A stretch of 64,000 nt of DNA from Candidula unifasciata (taxonomy: Eukaryota > Mollusca > Gastropoda > Stylommatophora > Geomitridae): contig CAJHNH020008572.1 in the NCBI GenBank assembly GCA_905116865.2, forward strand, positions 1 to 64,000, written 5' to 3'. The notes beneath the pieces are model-generated. The model had not been told where the DNA came from. It searched no databases and saw nothing but the letters and a program-made list of their open reading frames with translations. This document shows, piece after piece, positions 42,450 through 54,585 of this stretch (the stretch's first letter is position 1; the number at the start of each line of letters is the position of its first letter). Both the position numbers and the translations under genes were made by a program.

Positions 42450-43000
42450 CTGGTAGTCATGTATATCAGCAACAACTGCCTCATGTACTTTCAATAAATT
42501 CTGAAACAGACAGATGATGTTCCATCCATTGGGACATTGGTAGTCATGTTTATCCATAACTTGTCACGTGTAATTTCAATAAATTCTGAAACAGACAGAT
42601 GATGTTCCATCCATTGGGACATTGGTAGTCATGTTTATCCATAACTTGTCACGTGTACTTTCAATAAATTTGGACACAGATGATCTCCCATCCATTTGTG
42701 ACGTTGGTAGTCATTTCTATCCATAAATTGTCTCGTGTACTTTCAATCATTTCTAACACAGATGATCTTCTATACCTTGTGACGTTGGCAGTCATGTCTA
42801 TCCACAACTTGTCTCGTGTACTTTCAATCAGTTCTGATACAAATGACCTTCCATACCTTGTGACGTTGGCAGTACTGTCTAACCACAACTTGTCTCGTGT
42901 ACTTTCAATCAGTTCTGACACAGATGACCTTACATACCATGATGTCAGACGGTCCAGAACTGCAATCTCGGTCTCCATCTTTCCACCCCTGAACTTTCAA
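42450..43000 (-). mobile_element. LINE 3' end amplified as an 81-87-bp array
   Basis: Six units beginning GGTAGTCATG or a variant at 42452, 42539, 42624, 42706, 42787 and 42868. Minus frame repeats SVSELIESTRDKLWIDMTANV, the same LINE segment amplified at 25239-25500. Confidence 0.92.
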
Positions 43001-43037
43001 ACTGTCACGTCGTTAACAAAGACTTTAGATTGTCTCC

Positions 43038-43305
43038 TTCTTCTTCTTCGCGTTCACCGGCTGTAAATTCAGGCGGAAAGTTCTAGTTGTTCGTCCACTT
43101 GTGGTCTTCAGTTTTGTTCCAGAAGTTGAGTTTAGCAGTGTGTATTCATCAGTAGTCACCAGGGCACAGTTAGGTGGTCGAGGCAGAACAATGATGATAT
43201 CCTTGCTTATCTAGCTTCCTTGCCTCTCAGGTAGATACACTCCGACTTAGTAGTAAAGCCCTAATTAGTCGACTCTTACGACATTCTTGTCCCGCCCCCT
43301 CCCCA
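43038..43305 (-). mobile_element. SINE B copy, internally rearranged
   Basis: Tail and 5' block present; an unrelated ~70-bp segment (43135-43205) replaces the middle. Confidence 0.75.
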
Positions 43306-43581
43306 TCCCCAATCTCCCTATAAAAGCCTCTCAAACACTGACGGGAAGATTGTCTCGTTCTGATGTGGGCAGTCAGTTCTCTTCTATACACAATTTCTTT
43401 CAAGGAATCTATAACATTTTTACCTGTCCCCTTTATTCTTGCTAATAAACCCCAGCACATTTCTTATCCATTCTGAAGGACCCATAACCAGCCGGCCAGT
43501 CTAACAAACAAACCCAACAAAAACCTTTTTCTTCTTTTGTCAAAATCTGCTTTGTGTCGATCGGAATTCCTAGCAAGAAAT

Positions 43582-43874
43582 AGAAAGGTAAGATCCCCGC
43601 GTGGGTTCCAGGCCCTATTATAGGGAAAACTAAAATAGGCCCGCTGCCTACCCAAAAGCGTGTCGTCAGAATCAACTTACTGGGAGCTTCCTTCAAAGTC
43701 GGAGTGCATCTGCCTGAGAGGCAATGAAGCAGCAGTCTGCTTACAAATAAGTCAGATCTGTAAAATGGATGCGCGCGCAACACCCGGGTTCTGGAACACG
43801 ACTGCAGGCCAGAAGTGGAAGAACTTTCCACCAGAGTTTATAGATAGTGAATGTGAAGAAGAAGAAAGGTAAGA
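43582..43874 (+). mobile_element. SINE B copy with perfect 12-bp target duplication
   Basis: AGAAAGGTAAGA at 43582-43593 and 43863-43874 flank a full-length plus copy. Confidence 0.93.
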
Positions 43875-44135
43875 CAGACCTCCCACCCACACACACACAA
43901 ATCAAAAGGTATAGTAGCCATGCCATGAATCGAGCCTGTCATTTTTAAAGACGACACTACTCTACTGCAGAAATAAGTACTAAGGTGCATGACCAACTAG
44001 GCCCCCTTCCATAAAAAGCTGTCTTCATTAGCCATGTTTCTGCAGCAAGGTACTGTCATTATTCAGAGGTGACAGGTTCACAGGTTACACTACTAACGTG
44101 GACACTACAGCTTCAGACTTTCATGCTGTCTAGAA

Positions 44136-44437
44136 TATCCTTCTCTTCTTCTTTGCGTTCACCAGCTGTAAACTCTAGCGGAAAGTTCTGGTTATTTGTC
44201 CACTTTTGGACGGCAGTCCTGTTCCAGAACTTGAGTGATGCGTGTGCATCCGTTAGACAGATTTGACTCATTTGTATGCAGACTGTTGGTTCTTTGCCTC
44301 CTAGGCAGATGCACTTAGACTTTGAAGGAAGCTTCCGATTAGTCGAGTCTAACGACAGGCTTTTGGGTAGGCAATGGGTCTATTCTTGTTTTCCCTATAA
44401 CAGGGCCCTGGAACCCACAAGGGGACTGTATCCTTCT
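44136..44437 (-). mobile_element. SINE B copy with 9-bp target duplication
   Basis: TATCCTTCT at 44136-44144 and 44429-44437 flank a minus copy. Confidence 0.9.
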
Positions 44438-44464
44438 ATATTTCTCCATCTTTTTGTGGGGAAA

Positions 44465-44650
44465 AAAGTAAGTAAAGATCCCTTATTACGCCTTAGGCGC
44501 ATCGGGTAAATGGGCAGAACGTCCCATATTTTTACAGACCAATCAGCACTGGATGGGTAATGTGGTAAGCATTTCGCCGGCCGTCTTTACTTTCCCAGGA
44601 TGTCCATCCTGGTACCCATTTTAGGCTGGGTTGACCTGCGACGCCCCATA
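44465..44650 (-). mobile_element. SINE A copy
   Basis: Minus copy ending GGTTGACCTGCGACGCCCCA, a junction shared (inverted) with 28925, so a distinct subfamily. Confidence 0.82.
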
Positions 44651-44689
44651 CTATGAATCTTTCTGTGAATGGCAATCAATATTTGTTTG

Positions 44690-44915
44690 TTTGTTATATA
44701 TATTTGTATGGTCTCAAGGGTTTCCCATCTGTTTATATTTGTGCCGACCAGTGATAGTTTCAACAAGTGACAGGTAGCCAAGCCAGGATGTGCTCGGTTT
44801 TTGGTTGTTGTTAAGACTTAGCTTGTCAGTGATTCCTTCAATCCATCTTCTTCCAGGCCTCCCTCTGTCTCTTGTTGTTTCCATTGTCATGCTCTTTGCT
44901 CTCATCTCCTGCCCA
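44690..44915 (-). mobile_element. LINE 3' tail
   Basis: Minus frame RAKSMTMETTRDRGRPGRRW then IEGITDKLSL; related tails at 55925-56000 and 56715-56800 on plus. Confidence 0.75.
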
Positions 44916-44952
44916 CTCTACCTGCAACTTTGAAAAGACACCTGGCCTCAAA

Positions 44953-45040
44953 GAGCAAAGTGTGCAGAGCAAGCTATGGGGAACCATGAAGGACCTGCTA
45001 CTGACATGCAAGTTTAATAGAGGCAACCCACCTCGGAATT
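44953..45040 (+). repeat. short dispersed repeat (AGAGCAAAGTGTGCAGAGCA)
   Basis: ~85 bp nearly identical to 62385-62470, where it is a discrete insertion with a target duplication. Confidence 0.8.
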
Positions 45041-45589
45041 CATTCCCACCAGATAGCCATAAAAATAAATCAATACATACAAATATTTCAAAGCAATGTA
45101 TAGTGTTTAATCATCATCAAATACATACATCTGAATGAAGGAATGGATGCATGACAATCAAAAATGCTTATTATTATTATTATTATCAAGTGTTTCCAAT
45201 GGATAAATTCTTACATAGTGAGAAAGATCGATTGTGAATGACAAATAAAAACATTTCACACACAGAAGGATGCTTACATTCAAACAAAACATGATTTACA
45301 AACATTAAAATGTATGTAACTGGCGCATAATTAGGAGTTATTATGGTGTGTTAATTAATACAATCTGCTACAATCAATCAATAAGATGTCGTCTACACAA
45401 TGAAAAGTTGGCTGCAATGGATTTCCAACACTGTTTGCTTCTTGGCCTGACTGGATACTCTTGAGAATGCTGTTTGTTCACCTCCTACTTGTACTGCTCC
45501 CTAACTCTTATTCCCTTGCCATCAACATTTCTTTCCAATATGGTTTAAAAAAGAGAGATTTATTAATTTTATTTTGGCCAAATTTTTAA

Positions 45590-46130
45590 TGATGCCCTTC
45601 AATGTCTGCTTAAGTCAAAGTGTCTGTCTCGAAACACCAAGGTCAAATTATATAAAACTTTGATAAGACCATTCATTTCATATGGCTCTGAAACTTGGAG
45701 CACAACTAAAAGAGATGAACCCTTATTAGAGGTTTTCAAAAACAGAATCTTATGACTAATCTTAGGACCCATCAAAGATGAAAACAGCAGGGAATGGAGA
45801 GTGAGAAGCAACAACAGAATTCATAATCTGTTTAATAATCACCATTGTTCACTGGCATCATGAGAGCTAATAGACTGAAATGGTTGGGGCATGCTGAGAG
45901 AATGTCAGATGACAGAGAAGTGAAAACTGTATACACAAAGGACATGAATGGACGTAGACCACGAGGCAGACCAAAAAGACAATAGAGAGATAATGTCCAG
46001 ATAGACCTGCAAACACTTGGTGTCACCAACTGGAAAGAGAGGGCCAACCAGAGAGATGAATGGAGGCCGGTGATATCTGCAGCAATGAACCTCAAAGGTT
46101 CGGAATGCTGAAGAAAAAGAAGAAGACATT
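45590..46130 (+). mobile_element. LINE RT thumb and 3' end
   Basis: KLYKTLIRPFISYGSETWST, then RLKWLGHAERMSDDREVKTV and RRPRGRPKRQ; ends in AGAAAAAGAAGAAGA. Several stops. Confidence 0.85.
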
Positions 46131-46134
46131 TTAA

Positions 46135-46800
46135 ATCTGGTCTCTGGGAAATAATGAGAAATTTCCACTTCGATAAGAACATCATAGACACCTTTGAAGC
46201 ACTTTATAAAGATGCAAGCATTGCAGTACTCATTCAAATGACATAGACAAATTTTTCCAAACCAGTGTTCGAGTGAGACAGGGTTGCATACTATCCCCTG
46301 TCCTTTTCAATTCGTATTTGGAACACATCATGAGAAACTCTAGAAAATCATGCAACATCTATGTCATTGGCAGAAGACCACTGTTTAATTTACGTTTTGC
46401 AAACGACACAGATCTCATGGCTGGTTCCGAAGCAGAACTCCAAGAAACTATGCAAATTAGAGACAGTCTGTGGTAAATATGGCGTGGAAATTAATGTGGG
46501 GAAAAGCAAGATTCTGGTAAAAAGCCACAATAATCGGGCACCTACCAACATATAGATAAAAGGGAAAAACTAGAAGAAGTTAAAAACCTTTAAATACCTT
46601 GGCTCCAACATATGTAAAGATGGCAGATGTACCAAAGAGATCAAGAAAAGACTTGATATGGTAACAGCTGTGATGTCCCAGCTGAATACGATGTGAAAGA
46701 GCAAAATCAGCATCGCAGCAAAGGTCAATATTTACAAATCACTGGTATTGTCTATTTTTCTATACAGATATGAGAGTTGGACTCTATAACTTCCTCCCTT
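46135..46800 (+). mobile_element. LINE reverse transcriptase palm fragment
   Basis: VRQGCILSPVLFNSYLEHIM, then LRFANDTDLMAG (motif C, ADD changed to AND) and FKYLGSNICKDG across frames. A different LINE from the one just upstream. Confidence 0.85.
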
Positions 46801-46854
46801 ACAGAGATTTTTCACCTAAAATCGCTTTTGTGGAATATTTTGCAATGTATATAA

Positions 46855-47090
46855 TGTTTCGTCGGCTCTGTGGCTAAGTCGATGTGAACGCTTTGTAATG
46901 CCGGGATCAATCCCAGCTGCGGGCCATGCGCCTTGCGTTGGTTTTGACAGTGGTATCAAGAAATCCGACCGTCCAGAAAGCAATGGCAAACTACTGGATG
47001 TAAATTTGCCTAGAAAAACTACACAACCGCCAGGTGCTGTTGGGGTTGGTTCTGCAACGTCCTGTACAAGGATACACAACTAACCTTCAT
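46855..47090 (+). mobile_element. SINE E copy, full length
   Basis: tRNA-like head TCGGCTCTGTGGCTAAGTCG with box B GGGATCAATCCC, then body and tail TACAAGGATACACAACTAAC. Confidence 0.9.
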
Positions 47091-47164
47091 ATAATGTTTC
47101 ACCTTTGCAATATTTCTGTAGAATACAGAATCCTTACATTGTGTTTGTAATACACAGACAGCTT

Positions 47165-47560
47165 GTTGGAGGGGGGGGGGGGGGTTACTTGGTTTCGAGG
47201 CACGGTGTCTGCCTCGAGTGCTAGAGGTTCCAGGTTCATTCCCCGGTAAGGGCTGGGATTTTTCCATGTGGACTTGGACATCTAGTAATTCCTCCTGGTC
47301 TTGGGTAGTGAGATCAGATGCCGTGTGCATTGTTGCACACATAAAAATCCCTTGGCAGTTGGAAATCAAAAAGAGTAGCCTAACACCGCTAACAGTTGAA
47401 AATCTCTCCAAAGTATTTCAGGATCCTTGCCGGTGCTACAGAGCCTGTGCACTGTGCTGAGCTTCTTTGGACCCAGACTTGAGTTAGAAGAAGAATGGAG
47501 CACTTATGGGTTACACCCAAGTGCCATGATGTTGAACCATTGTTCAAAACCTCAAAGACC
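47165..47560 (+). mobile_element. SINE D copy
   Basis: Head with a G18 run, GGCACGGTGTCTGCCTCGAG, box B-like GGTTCATTCCCC; same body as 13440-13850. Confidence 0.87.
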
Positions 47561-47719
47561 GCTTGTGTTTCCCTTAACAAAACATTTCATGGAATATATA
47601 AACAGCTACTTTTACCCTAACATTGTTTCTGTGAAATTAAAAAAAAAAAAAGCCTGTGTGAAACGCCTTTATGGATCCTTCACATCACACAGACTTATAT
47701 TCAGGGTTTTTATTCTAAC

Positions 47720-47875
47720 AACATGCATTGGGATGCAGAACTGGCACCTTTTTAAAAAAAAAAAGCGTAATTATTTACAGTGCTACTGAAATAGACACCT
47801 AATAGACACTTTGTAGTGAGTATGGTATTTTTTTTACTAGACACTATGAGGTGAGTACTGGCACTTTTTTCCCTA
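47720..47875. repeat. dispersed repeat (AGTACTGGCACTTTTTT)
   Basis: Two internal copies of TAGACACTTTGTAGTGAGTA; related to 11040-11120 in the PTP 3' region. Confidence 0.6.
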
Positions 47876-48114
47876 AGAAAAACCCAAAGTATATCTAAAC
47901 CAAGAATTGTAACCATTAATAGAATTACAACTAATTACTGAATTATAACTGAATGTGGACTTATAACCAACCCCAGAATTATAATCACAGAATTAAAACT
48001 AATTATTGAATTAAAATTATCACAAAACTGTCAGTGAGCACTGATATATAACACAGCCTAAAATTATTACTGATCACTGCATTACAAATGAACTGTCACC
48101 ATCACTTTTGTCTG

Positions 48115-48328
48115 TGTGTATACCACTTTTTAGGGCCATGTAGACAAAGGGTCATGAGCCTGAGGATTCAGGGCCGCATGGCTAGTGCTGTCGCCACGGA
48201 CTGCACAGGCTAGGAAGTTTCATTCTGCCCCCACTGACAGAAAAACTCCATCACCGTGCCGGGGGTTGAACTTGGGTCCTCCGCATAAGAGTCCAACCTT
48301 GTAACTGCTCAGCAAGCCGCTCCTCTAA
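48115..48328 (-). mobile_element. SINE C copy
   Basis: Minus-strand head GAGCGGCTTGCTGAGCAGTT and box B-like AAGTTCAACCCC; body GGGCCGCATGGCTAGTGC. Confidence 0.85.
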
Positions 48329-48539
48329 AACTGTCACTACTGTCTGCATATACAAATGAACACAGAATGAAAACTGAATACAACTAAAGAAAATTATAAC
48401 TGAGCACAGATTTAGACCGAATCATAACTTTCATTTGGAACACTGAGATTATTTCAAAAAAGGACTTTAAAACAGTCAGATTTTTAATTCTTCTGTAACT
48501 TCACAAAAGAATGTAGAATATATAAATACAAGTCCACAA

Positions 48540-48790
48540 TTATCCATGTCTACACTAAAGTCTGCATAAATACTACCTAATGTCTAGAGTAAAAGTCTGC
48601 AGAATATATAAATACTACAATTTATTCTTTATCAAATAAATCTGTGGAATATATAAATTTTACAATTTTTCAGTTTTTTCTGCATCTACACTAAAGACTG
48701 CAGAATATTTAAATTATACAATATTTTACAATTCTTATATTTTTACACTAAAGTCAGGGGAATATGTAAACACTACAATTTCCAATTCTT
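48540..48790. repeat. AT-rich degenerate array
   Basis: Loose copies of CTGCAGAATATATAAATACT. Confidence 0.65.
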
Positions 48791-48837
48791 CCTATGTAAA
48801 ACCAGGAGAAAAAAAAACTGTCTTCACCGTCAATGTT

Positions 48838-49050
48838 TACCACTTTTATGGTGATGTAGACCTGGAAGGTCGTGAGCACAAGGATGCAAGGCCGTAGCTA
48901 ATGCAGTCGTCACCAACTGTACAGGTTATAATTTTTTTTCCCCACCCCTGACACATAACACAAAATGTTCTCCGCTCCATACTTAGGTTGAAACCCCAAG
49001 TCTCCGGCATGAGAACCCAGTGCTCTCACCACTCGGCCAGCCACTTCCTC
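48838..49050 (-). mobile_element. SINE C copy
   Basis: Minus-strand head GTGGCTGGCCGAGTGGTGAG (good box A) and GGTTTCAACC. Confidence 0.88.
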
Positions 49051-49269
49051 AATTCTTCAAAATTTACATTAAAAGTCTGCACACTATGCAAACTCTCTGA
49101 TTCTTCTTGTACAGCTGACTTATATGTCTACAGAGAAAGACAAAATAAATACCTATATTTTTCATTGTCAGGACCTAGGTCTGTAAACAGGAGCTGTAGC
49201 TAGATACTCGCCTACCAACAAGAAGGTGTTATGTTATGCATTGAGATGTATTTTTTTACATTTAAAAAA

Positions 49270-49395
49270 ATGTACACCCAGGTCTCAGGTCACCACAGCC
49301 TAAAATGGGTATCAGGTAACAACATCCAGGGAAGTGAAGGTGGCCGGTGTAGCATCATGTGTCCCTGGTGTAAAAGGTGTTCTTGCTCTACTTTA
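49270..49395 (+). mobile_element. SINE A fragment
   Basis: Plus copy: CAGCCTAAAATGGGTATCAG, GGGAAGTGAAGGTGGCCGGT. Confidence 0.65.
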
Positions 49396-49414
49396 CTTAC
49401 ATCTGTAAGGATTA

Positions 49415-49612
49415 GCAGCAGCTGGCCGGGTGGTAATAGCGTTCGGCTCTCATGCAGGAGACCCAGGTTTCATCCTCACTAAGGTGATAGTTTTTTCTGT
49501 CTGGGGAAAAATTCAACAACCTAACCTGTACAGTCGGTAGCGACAGTACGAGCCATGTGGTCCTAAATCCTCAGACTTACAACCCCCCCCCCCCCACCCC
49601 CCCCCCCCCAAA
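49415..49612 (+). mobile_element. SINE C copy (plus orientation)
   Basis: Head GCAGCTGGCCGGGTGGTAAT, box B-like CCAGGTTTCATCC; ends in a C-rich run of ~30 bases. Confidence 0.85.
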
Positions 49613-49788
49613 AGGTAGTAGTGAAACAGGCTGTAGTGACTGCTTGTTGAACATTTTTTTTTTTTAAACCTACTTATGTAAATACGTAAGCAGTAAATAT
49701 GGCAGTTTTCACCATCGAAACTGTAGGCTGTAGCTGCAGCATATTTATAGCAAAAACATATAAGTTGACTTATCTAACTTAACTCTTT

Positions 49789-49925
49789 TGAGTCCCAAGG
49801 AACGCATCATACGTTCATAGATTCCTACCTAGAGGCCCAATGAATGCATGATGTGCCGATTTTACATCTCTCTTGACTACCCCTTGGGCCTGTGATGCTA
49901 AACCCCCTGGGACTCAAAGAGTTAA
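49789..49925. mobile_element. piggyBac-like MITE, second copy
   Basis: Core 49793-49921 (129 bp) between TTAA sites. Inverted relative to 5981-6118 and similar along its whole length. Confidence 0.9.
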
Positions 49926-50009
49926 AGGTCAATACAGTAAACGCTTCCTTTAAAAGGAAACATAACATTAACTGTAAAAAACAAATATGGGTGTGATTCT
50001 TGTTTTGCT

Positions 50010-50590
50010 TTTTCTGTGTGCACCTTTAAAGGGGTGGTTGGCACCTTGTGTTGTAGCTAAACTGTGATATCTGCACCTTTAAAGGGGTGGTTGGCACCTT
50101 GTGTTGTGGTTAAACTGTGATATCTGCACCTTTAAAGGGGTGGTTGGCACCTTGTGTTGTAGCTAAACTGTGATATCTGCACCTTTAAAGGGGTGGTTGG
50201 CACCTTGTGTTGTAGCTAAACTGTGATATCTGCACCTTTAAAGGGGTGGTTGGCACCTTGTGTTGTAGTTAAACTGTGATATCTGCACCTTTCGGCCCAA
50301 CACATGCCATTTCAGCAAATCCTCATCTTGGTTCTTTTCTGTTTAGTTACAATAGTACGGGTGATTTAGGGACATCCCATATTATAGGGGGGTTAGGGTT
50401 TGAGTTAGTGTTGAAGGAATGGCGACTACTACTAACCCCCCCCCCCCCCCCCCCCCCCAATAGATTTCTATTTTGCGTGATGCGGTTGCTAAACAGAAAA
50501 GAACCATCATCTTTTACAACATGCTTGGTAATGGGTTTATTCCGCCCACCAATTTTTCTTTTTTTTCTGGAACCCACGAGGAAAGTTGTA
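50010..50590 (-). mobile_element. SINE F copy with 53-bp internal tandem array
   Basis: Unit GGGGTGGTTGGCACCTTGTG starts at 50031, 50084, 50137, 50190 and 50243, exactly 53 bp apart. After it come CCCAACACATGCC, a C22 run, and the SINE B/F head GGAACCCACGAGG near 50570. Confidence 0.85.
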
Positions 50591-50814
50591 TGACACAACA
50601 AAATCATGCCAAAGAATAACTAAAATATATACATCCAAGTGCCAGAAAACAACAAATAAAAATAGTAGGTATGTGAAACAAATTCACCCAAATCTTTTCA
50701 TGCATCCGGTGTGCAATAATTAATCCGCCAGATGCCGCCTTACAGTTATCAACAAATTAATGAATTACTGACTAATGTTCTTCACACCTTCTTCTTAATG
50801 TATATACAGCCGAA

Positions 50815-50862
50815 AAATGCTGGTGTTGGTTCTGCAACGTCCTGTAAGGGATACACAACTTT
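50815..50862 (+). mobile_element. SINE E tail fragment
   Basis: GGTTCTGCAACGTCCTGTAA then GGATACACAAC. Confidence 0.65.
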
Positions 50863-51325
50863 CTATTTACTTAATCTCATTCGTTAGTTAATCTTTTTGC
50901 TTATTCTATTTAGACAGTTAAACTATTTTGTTAATCTCTTTCCTTTCTGTTCCTCATAATGGCCTATTCATAGTTAATCTCATTACTTAGTTATTATCCT
51001 TTACTAGTTAATCTTTTTTTGTTTAGTTAATCTTTTTATCTAGATATTCCATTTTCTTATTCAGTTTTGTTTAAATAGCTATTAGTATCTCTGGAAACTA
51101 ACAGCTCATAAACCTAGCCCACATATTCAGCACATCACAAGGACTAATTACTTGCATAGTATACCAACATTTAAATACCCAATAAATTGTACAAACTGGC
51201 ACAAATGAATAACATCTGCCTTACATAAAAGTTCAGTCTCACTCACGCGCACGCCAGGTGGCCACAATTATACAAATTGTGCAAATTGGCACAAATGTAT
51301 AACATTTGTCTTACATGAATTCTCT

Positions 51326-51326
<1 letters not shown>

Positions 51327-51422
<96 letters not shown>
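51327..51422. repeat. (CT)n(CA)n compound microsatellite
   Basis: About 60 bases of CT followed by ~26 of CA. Confidence 0.97.
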
Positions 51423-51424
<2 letters not shown>

Positions 51425-52274
51425 AGTGTGCCAGGTGGCCACAAGGACTGGCAGGTACATTTGAATTATCACATCAACAGCTATGATTGTTTTAATAAAT
51501 TAAGGCCCACAGAACAGACAAATGAAAACATGTTACAACTGGTTCGGGTCTCTTGACCCGCATGGACATAAAAACCACTCCACACATAAAATTTTGGCGG
51601 TATTTACAGTTCATTTATAAATATATTTATATATATGGTGATGGATATACGTATTGATCAGTTCAGTGCTTCAATAAACTGGGAAGGGTGATGTCGAGAG
51701 AGATGTGTGAAAGTAAAGATAATGCTAAAGCAACTTACGCATTAGTCCAGAGCACAGACACACCAAATCTTACCCCTGTTATTATTTACATGACTTACCA
51801 ACACTGCAGTGTTTCAATGAAACAAGGTGTAACAGGTGAAAGAGGTGTGTGTGCACAAACTTGCATCAATGTGCACGTTTTTGTGTATGTGCGTAAAGGA
51901 AAACACTACAACTAACTCATATATCAGTAGAAATCAAAGACACACCAAATGTACATATCCCTATTTACACAAGTTACCAAAAGTGCAGGAAAACAACACA
52001 GCAAACCCCAGCCGAGTGAAGTTATATGTAACAGTTCTACAACTACAGCAACATGCGGACACATCTGGCATCATGACAGTCCCTTCCCCAAAATACTGAT
52101 TTAAAAAAAAAAAAAACCACATATATAATGATTCTGAGACTAAAAGACCCCATAACTAGTTGCAGAAATGTCAATTAAAAAAAATTAACAGTGTGAGGCC
52201 ATTAACCCATGAAACAAAACTGAGTCTGCTCGTGCTCATGATAAAAAAAAGAGTGGTATGTAGCAGATTGTAAG

Positions 52275-52276
<2 letters not shown>

Positions 52277-52313
<37 letters not shown>

Positions 52314-52395
52314 CACCCACCCACACACATGCAGGCATGCACATATACACACACACACTCGCATGCACACACAAACACAGAGTGTGTGTGTAAGA

Positions 52396-52470
<75 letters not shown>
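52277..52470. repeat. (TC)n and (GA)n inverted microsatellites
   Basis: TC run at 52277-52310 and GA run at 52394-52470, separated by CA-rich sequence; the two runs are complementary. Confidence 0.95.
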
Positions 52471-52473
<3 letters not shown>

Positions 52474-52839
52474 TACAACATCAACGCCAGCACATTTTTT
52501 TTGTTTTTGTTTTGTGGTTTTATCATCCAATTTTACATTCAGTTGTTCAGTTGTTTCCCAGTTTCTAAACAACCACCATTCATTATTGTCAAAACTGGGA
52601 CAAAGCGTTCTGATGCCAAACAGCCTGCAGCTGAATCAAATCAAGTACTTCAGAACTATGAAGCATGATCATAATGCCAAAGCCACAGATACCCACAAAT
52701 GTGCAGGCTGAAAGCCACCACCCACCTGGATCTGTCTAGTCAGACACTGATGGGGGGGGGGGGGGGGGGTGTACACAAATTATCACTTCAGGAAAAAGTT
52801 ACACAGCCGGGATAGAAATAATATGTTCAATTCCCATGA

Positions 52840-53185
52840 CAATAGGAAATATGGTCTACAATTTTTATAATAATTTCTCATCTATGACTTTATGGATTAC
52901 AATCTACAATCTGCATAATCATATATCATCCATGACAAGTCTACAATCTACACAATCATATCTTTACAAACTACAATTTGCATTATCATATCTTATCTAC
53001 AACAATAAGGATTACAATCTGTATAATGCTACCTCATTTTCAAAAATGAACATTACAATCTACAATCTATATAATCAAATGTCATCCGAAACAATATGGA
53101 TTACAATCTGCATAATCATATCTCATCCACGAAAACAAAATTAAAATCTGCAATCTGTATAATCATATTTAATCTACAACAATGA
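52840..53185. repeat. ~45-50-bp degenerate array
   Basis: Units around GGATTACAATCTACAATCTG plus CATAATCATATCTCATC; a stray unit at 57475-57525. Confidence 0.85.
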
Positions 53186-53188
53186 AAG

Positions 53189-53246
53189 TCCTCTCAGAAG
53201 CCTCATGTGCCACTAGGCATAACGAGAACTGATGAAGATGATGAAT
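53189..53246 (+). mobile_element. 3' terminus of the 20981-23568 LINE family
   Basis: CCTCTCAGAAGCCTCATGTG, CACTAGGCATAACGAGAACT, then GATGAAGATGATGA: the same 3' UTR as the LINE at 20981-21030 in inverse orientation. Very short (58-bp) 5'-truncated copy. Confidence 0.85.
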
Positions 53247-53344
53247 GAAATTAAAATCTAAGTTGGTATAATCATACCTCATTTCTCTAAGGCTGTGTTT
53301 TAGTTCTTGTTCCTCCAAGTGTTATAACAATAATGAAACGAACA

Positions 53345-53500
53345 TCAATTCAGATGAGCCTGTCCTCGGGAAGTAAAGATGGCCAGCGTAATGCTGACCA
53401 CACTACCCACCTAGTGCCAATGGTCTGTAAAAATATGGGTGCTTTTCCCATACACCCGATACGCCTAAAGGCGTGAAAATGAATCTTTACTTTACTTATA
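53345..53500 (+). mobile_element. SINE A fragment
   Basis: Plus 3' half: GGGAAGTAAAGATGGCCAGC ... CCTAAAGGCGTGAAAATGAA. Confidence 0.8.
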
Positions 53501-53504
53501 GCAT

Positions 53505-53748
53505 GTGATCAGTTTCTCTGGTTAGGCGCTGCAAACATACTTAATAATTCAGAGGTACCTATTTCAATTCCAGCTGTAGGCATTGAACCGCTTTGCAATG
53601 AATGCGACAGTGGTATTGAGAGGCAACCATTTAGAAAACAACAACAAACTACAGAACAAAACTGCCTCGTAAAACCTGACAGCCAAAAAAAAAAAAAATT
53701 TGCTGCGGTTGGTTCTGTAATGTCCTGTAAAGGATACACAACTAACTA
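53505..53748 (+). mobile_element. SINE E copy
   Basis: Decayed head GGTTAGGCGCTGCAAAC, body with A15 run, tail TAAAGGATACACAACTAAC. Confidence 0.82.
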
Positions 53749-53867
53749 TATCATGTGTAATCGCACAGCTTCAGGCACTCAAAGACACAATAAACAAAAG
53801 AATCTGCACTGCAGATATGGATAAGGCAATTAACCATTACAATAGAGGACTGAAACAACAAATGCAT

Positions 53868-54210
53868 GTTGAATTAAGAATCGACATCACAGCACTTGGG
53901 ACACTTCCATAAGTGCTCCATCCCATCCCCATCTTCAGCAGCAAGCAAAGAGTTAAAATTCTGATGGCCCCAGTATACCCGTCTCATCCTTCCTCTGAGT
54001 GTTGAGTGTCGGCCAGATTCCCTGGTAACTCCTCGCAGCACCATTCTCCTCAGACCGTAATGACCTATCACTTGTTCACAAAGGGCCCTCACGATATCTA
54101 GCTTGTTATACATCAATTCCCCACCAAGTGGTGCAGAGCCAGCCAGTCTATCTGCCTGATCATTTCCCAACACACCAGCATGACCTGAAAAAAATATCCA
54201 AAGGACGCTA
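53868..54210 (-). mobile_element. I-like LINE 3' part
   Basis: Minus frame: [20 protein letters not shown], then [15 protein letters not shown] tail. Confidence 0.88.
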
Positions 54211-54249
54211 AACTACCGGGACCTCTGAAGTGATGCTTAAAACAAACGT

Positions 54250-54585
54250 AATTGTTTATTTAATTCCCTGTTAGGGTTTCTAGGCTTTATTTTGAAGGGA
54301 TAAAGATTAGACCCACTGCCTCTCCCCACACACACACACACACAGACAAGCATGTTAGGCAACACATTAGAGATTTCTCCTTTCGAAGTCAAAATGCATC
54401 TGCAAGAGAAATGAGAAACCAACAGTCTGCACACACTCGCATAAAATAGCAAAATATGTTTAAAAACAGATGTGCATGAAACATCTAGGTTCTAGAAACG
54501 ATCAGGTTCTAATTCAGGAAAAGACTAAGTCCAGAAGTGGATGTTGGAGTTTACAACCAGTGGTTGCTAAAAAAAATAAAAGAAT
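54250..54585 (+). mobile_element. SINE B copy, diverged
   Basis: Head TTAGGGTTTCTAGG, (CA)n insertion at 54327-54344, mid block GCACACACTCGCATAAAAT, tail with AAAAATAAAAG. Confidence 0.7.

Noticed and set aside
52171..52668. Arg-Glu and Leu-Ser repeat proteins
   Set aside because: Translations of GA/TC microsatellites.
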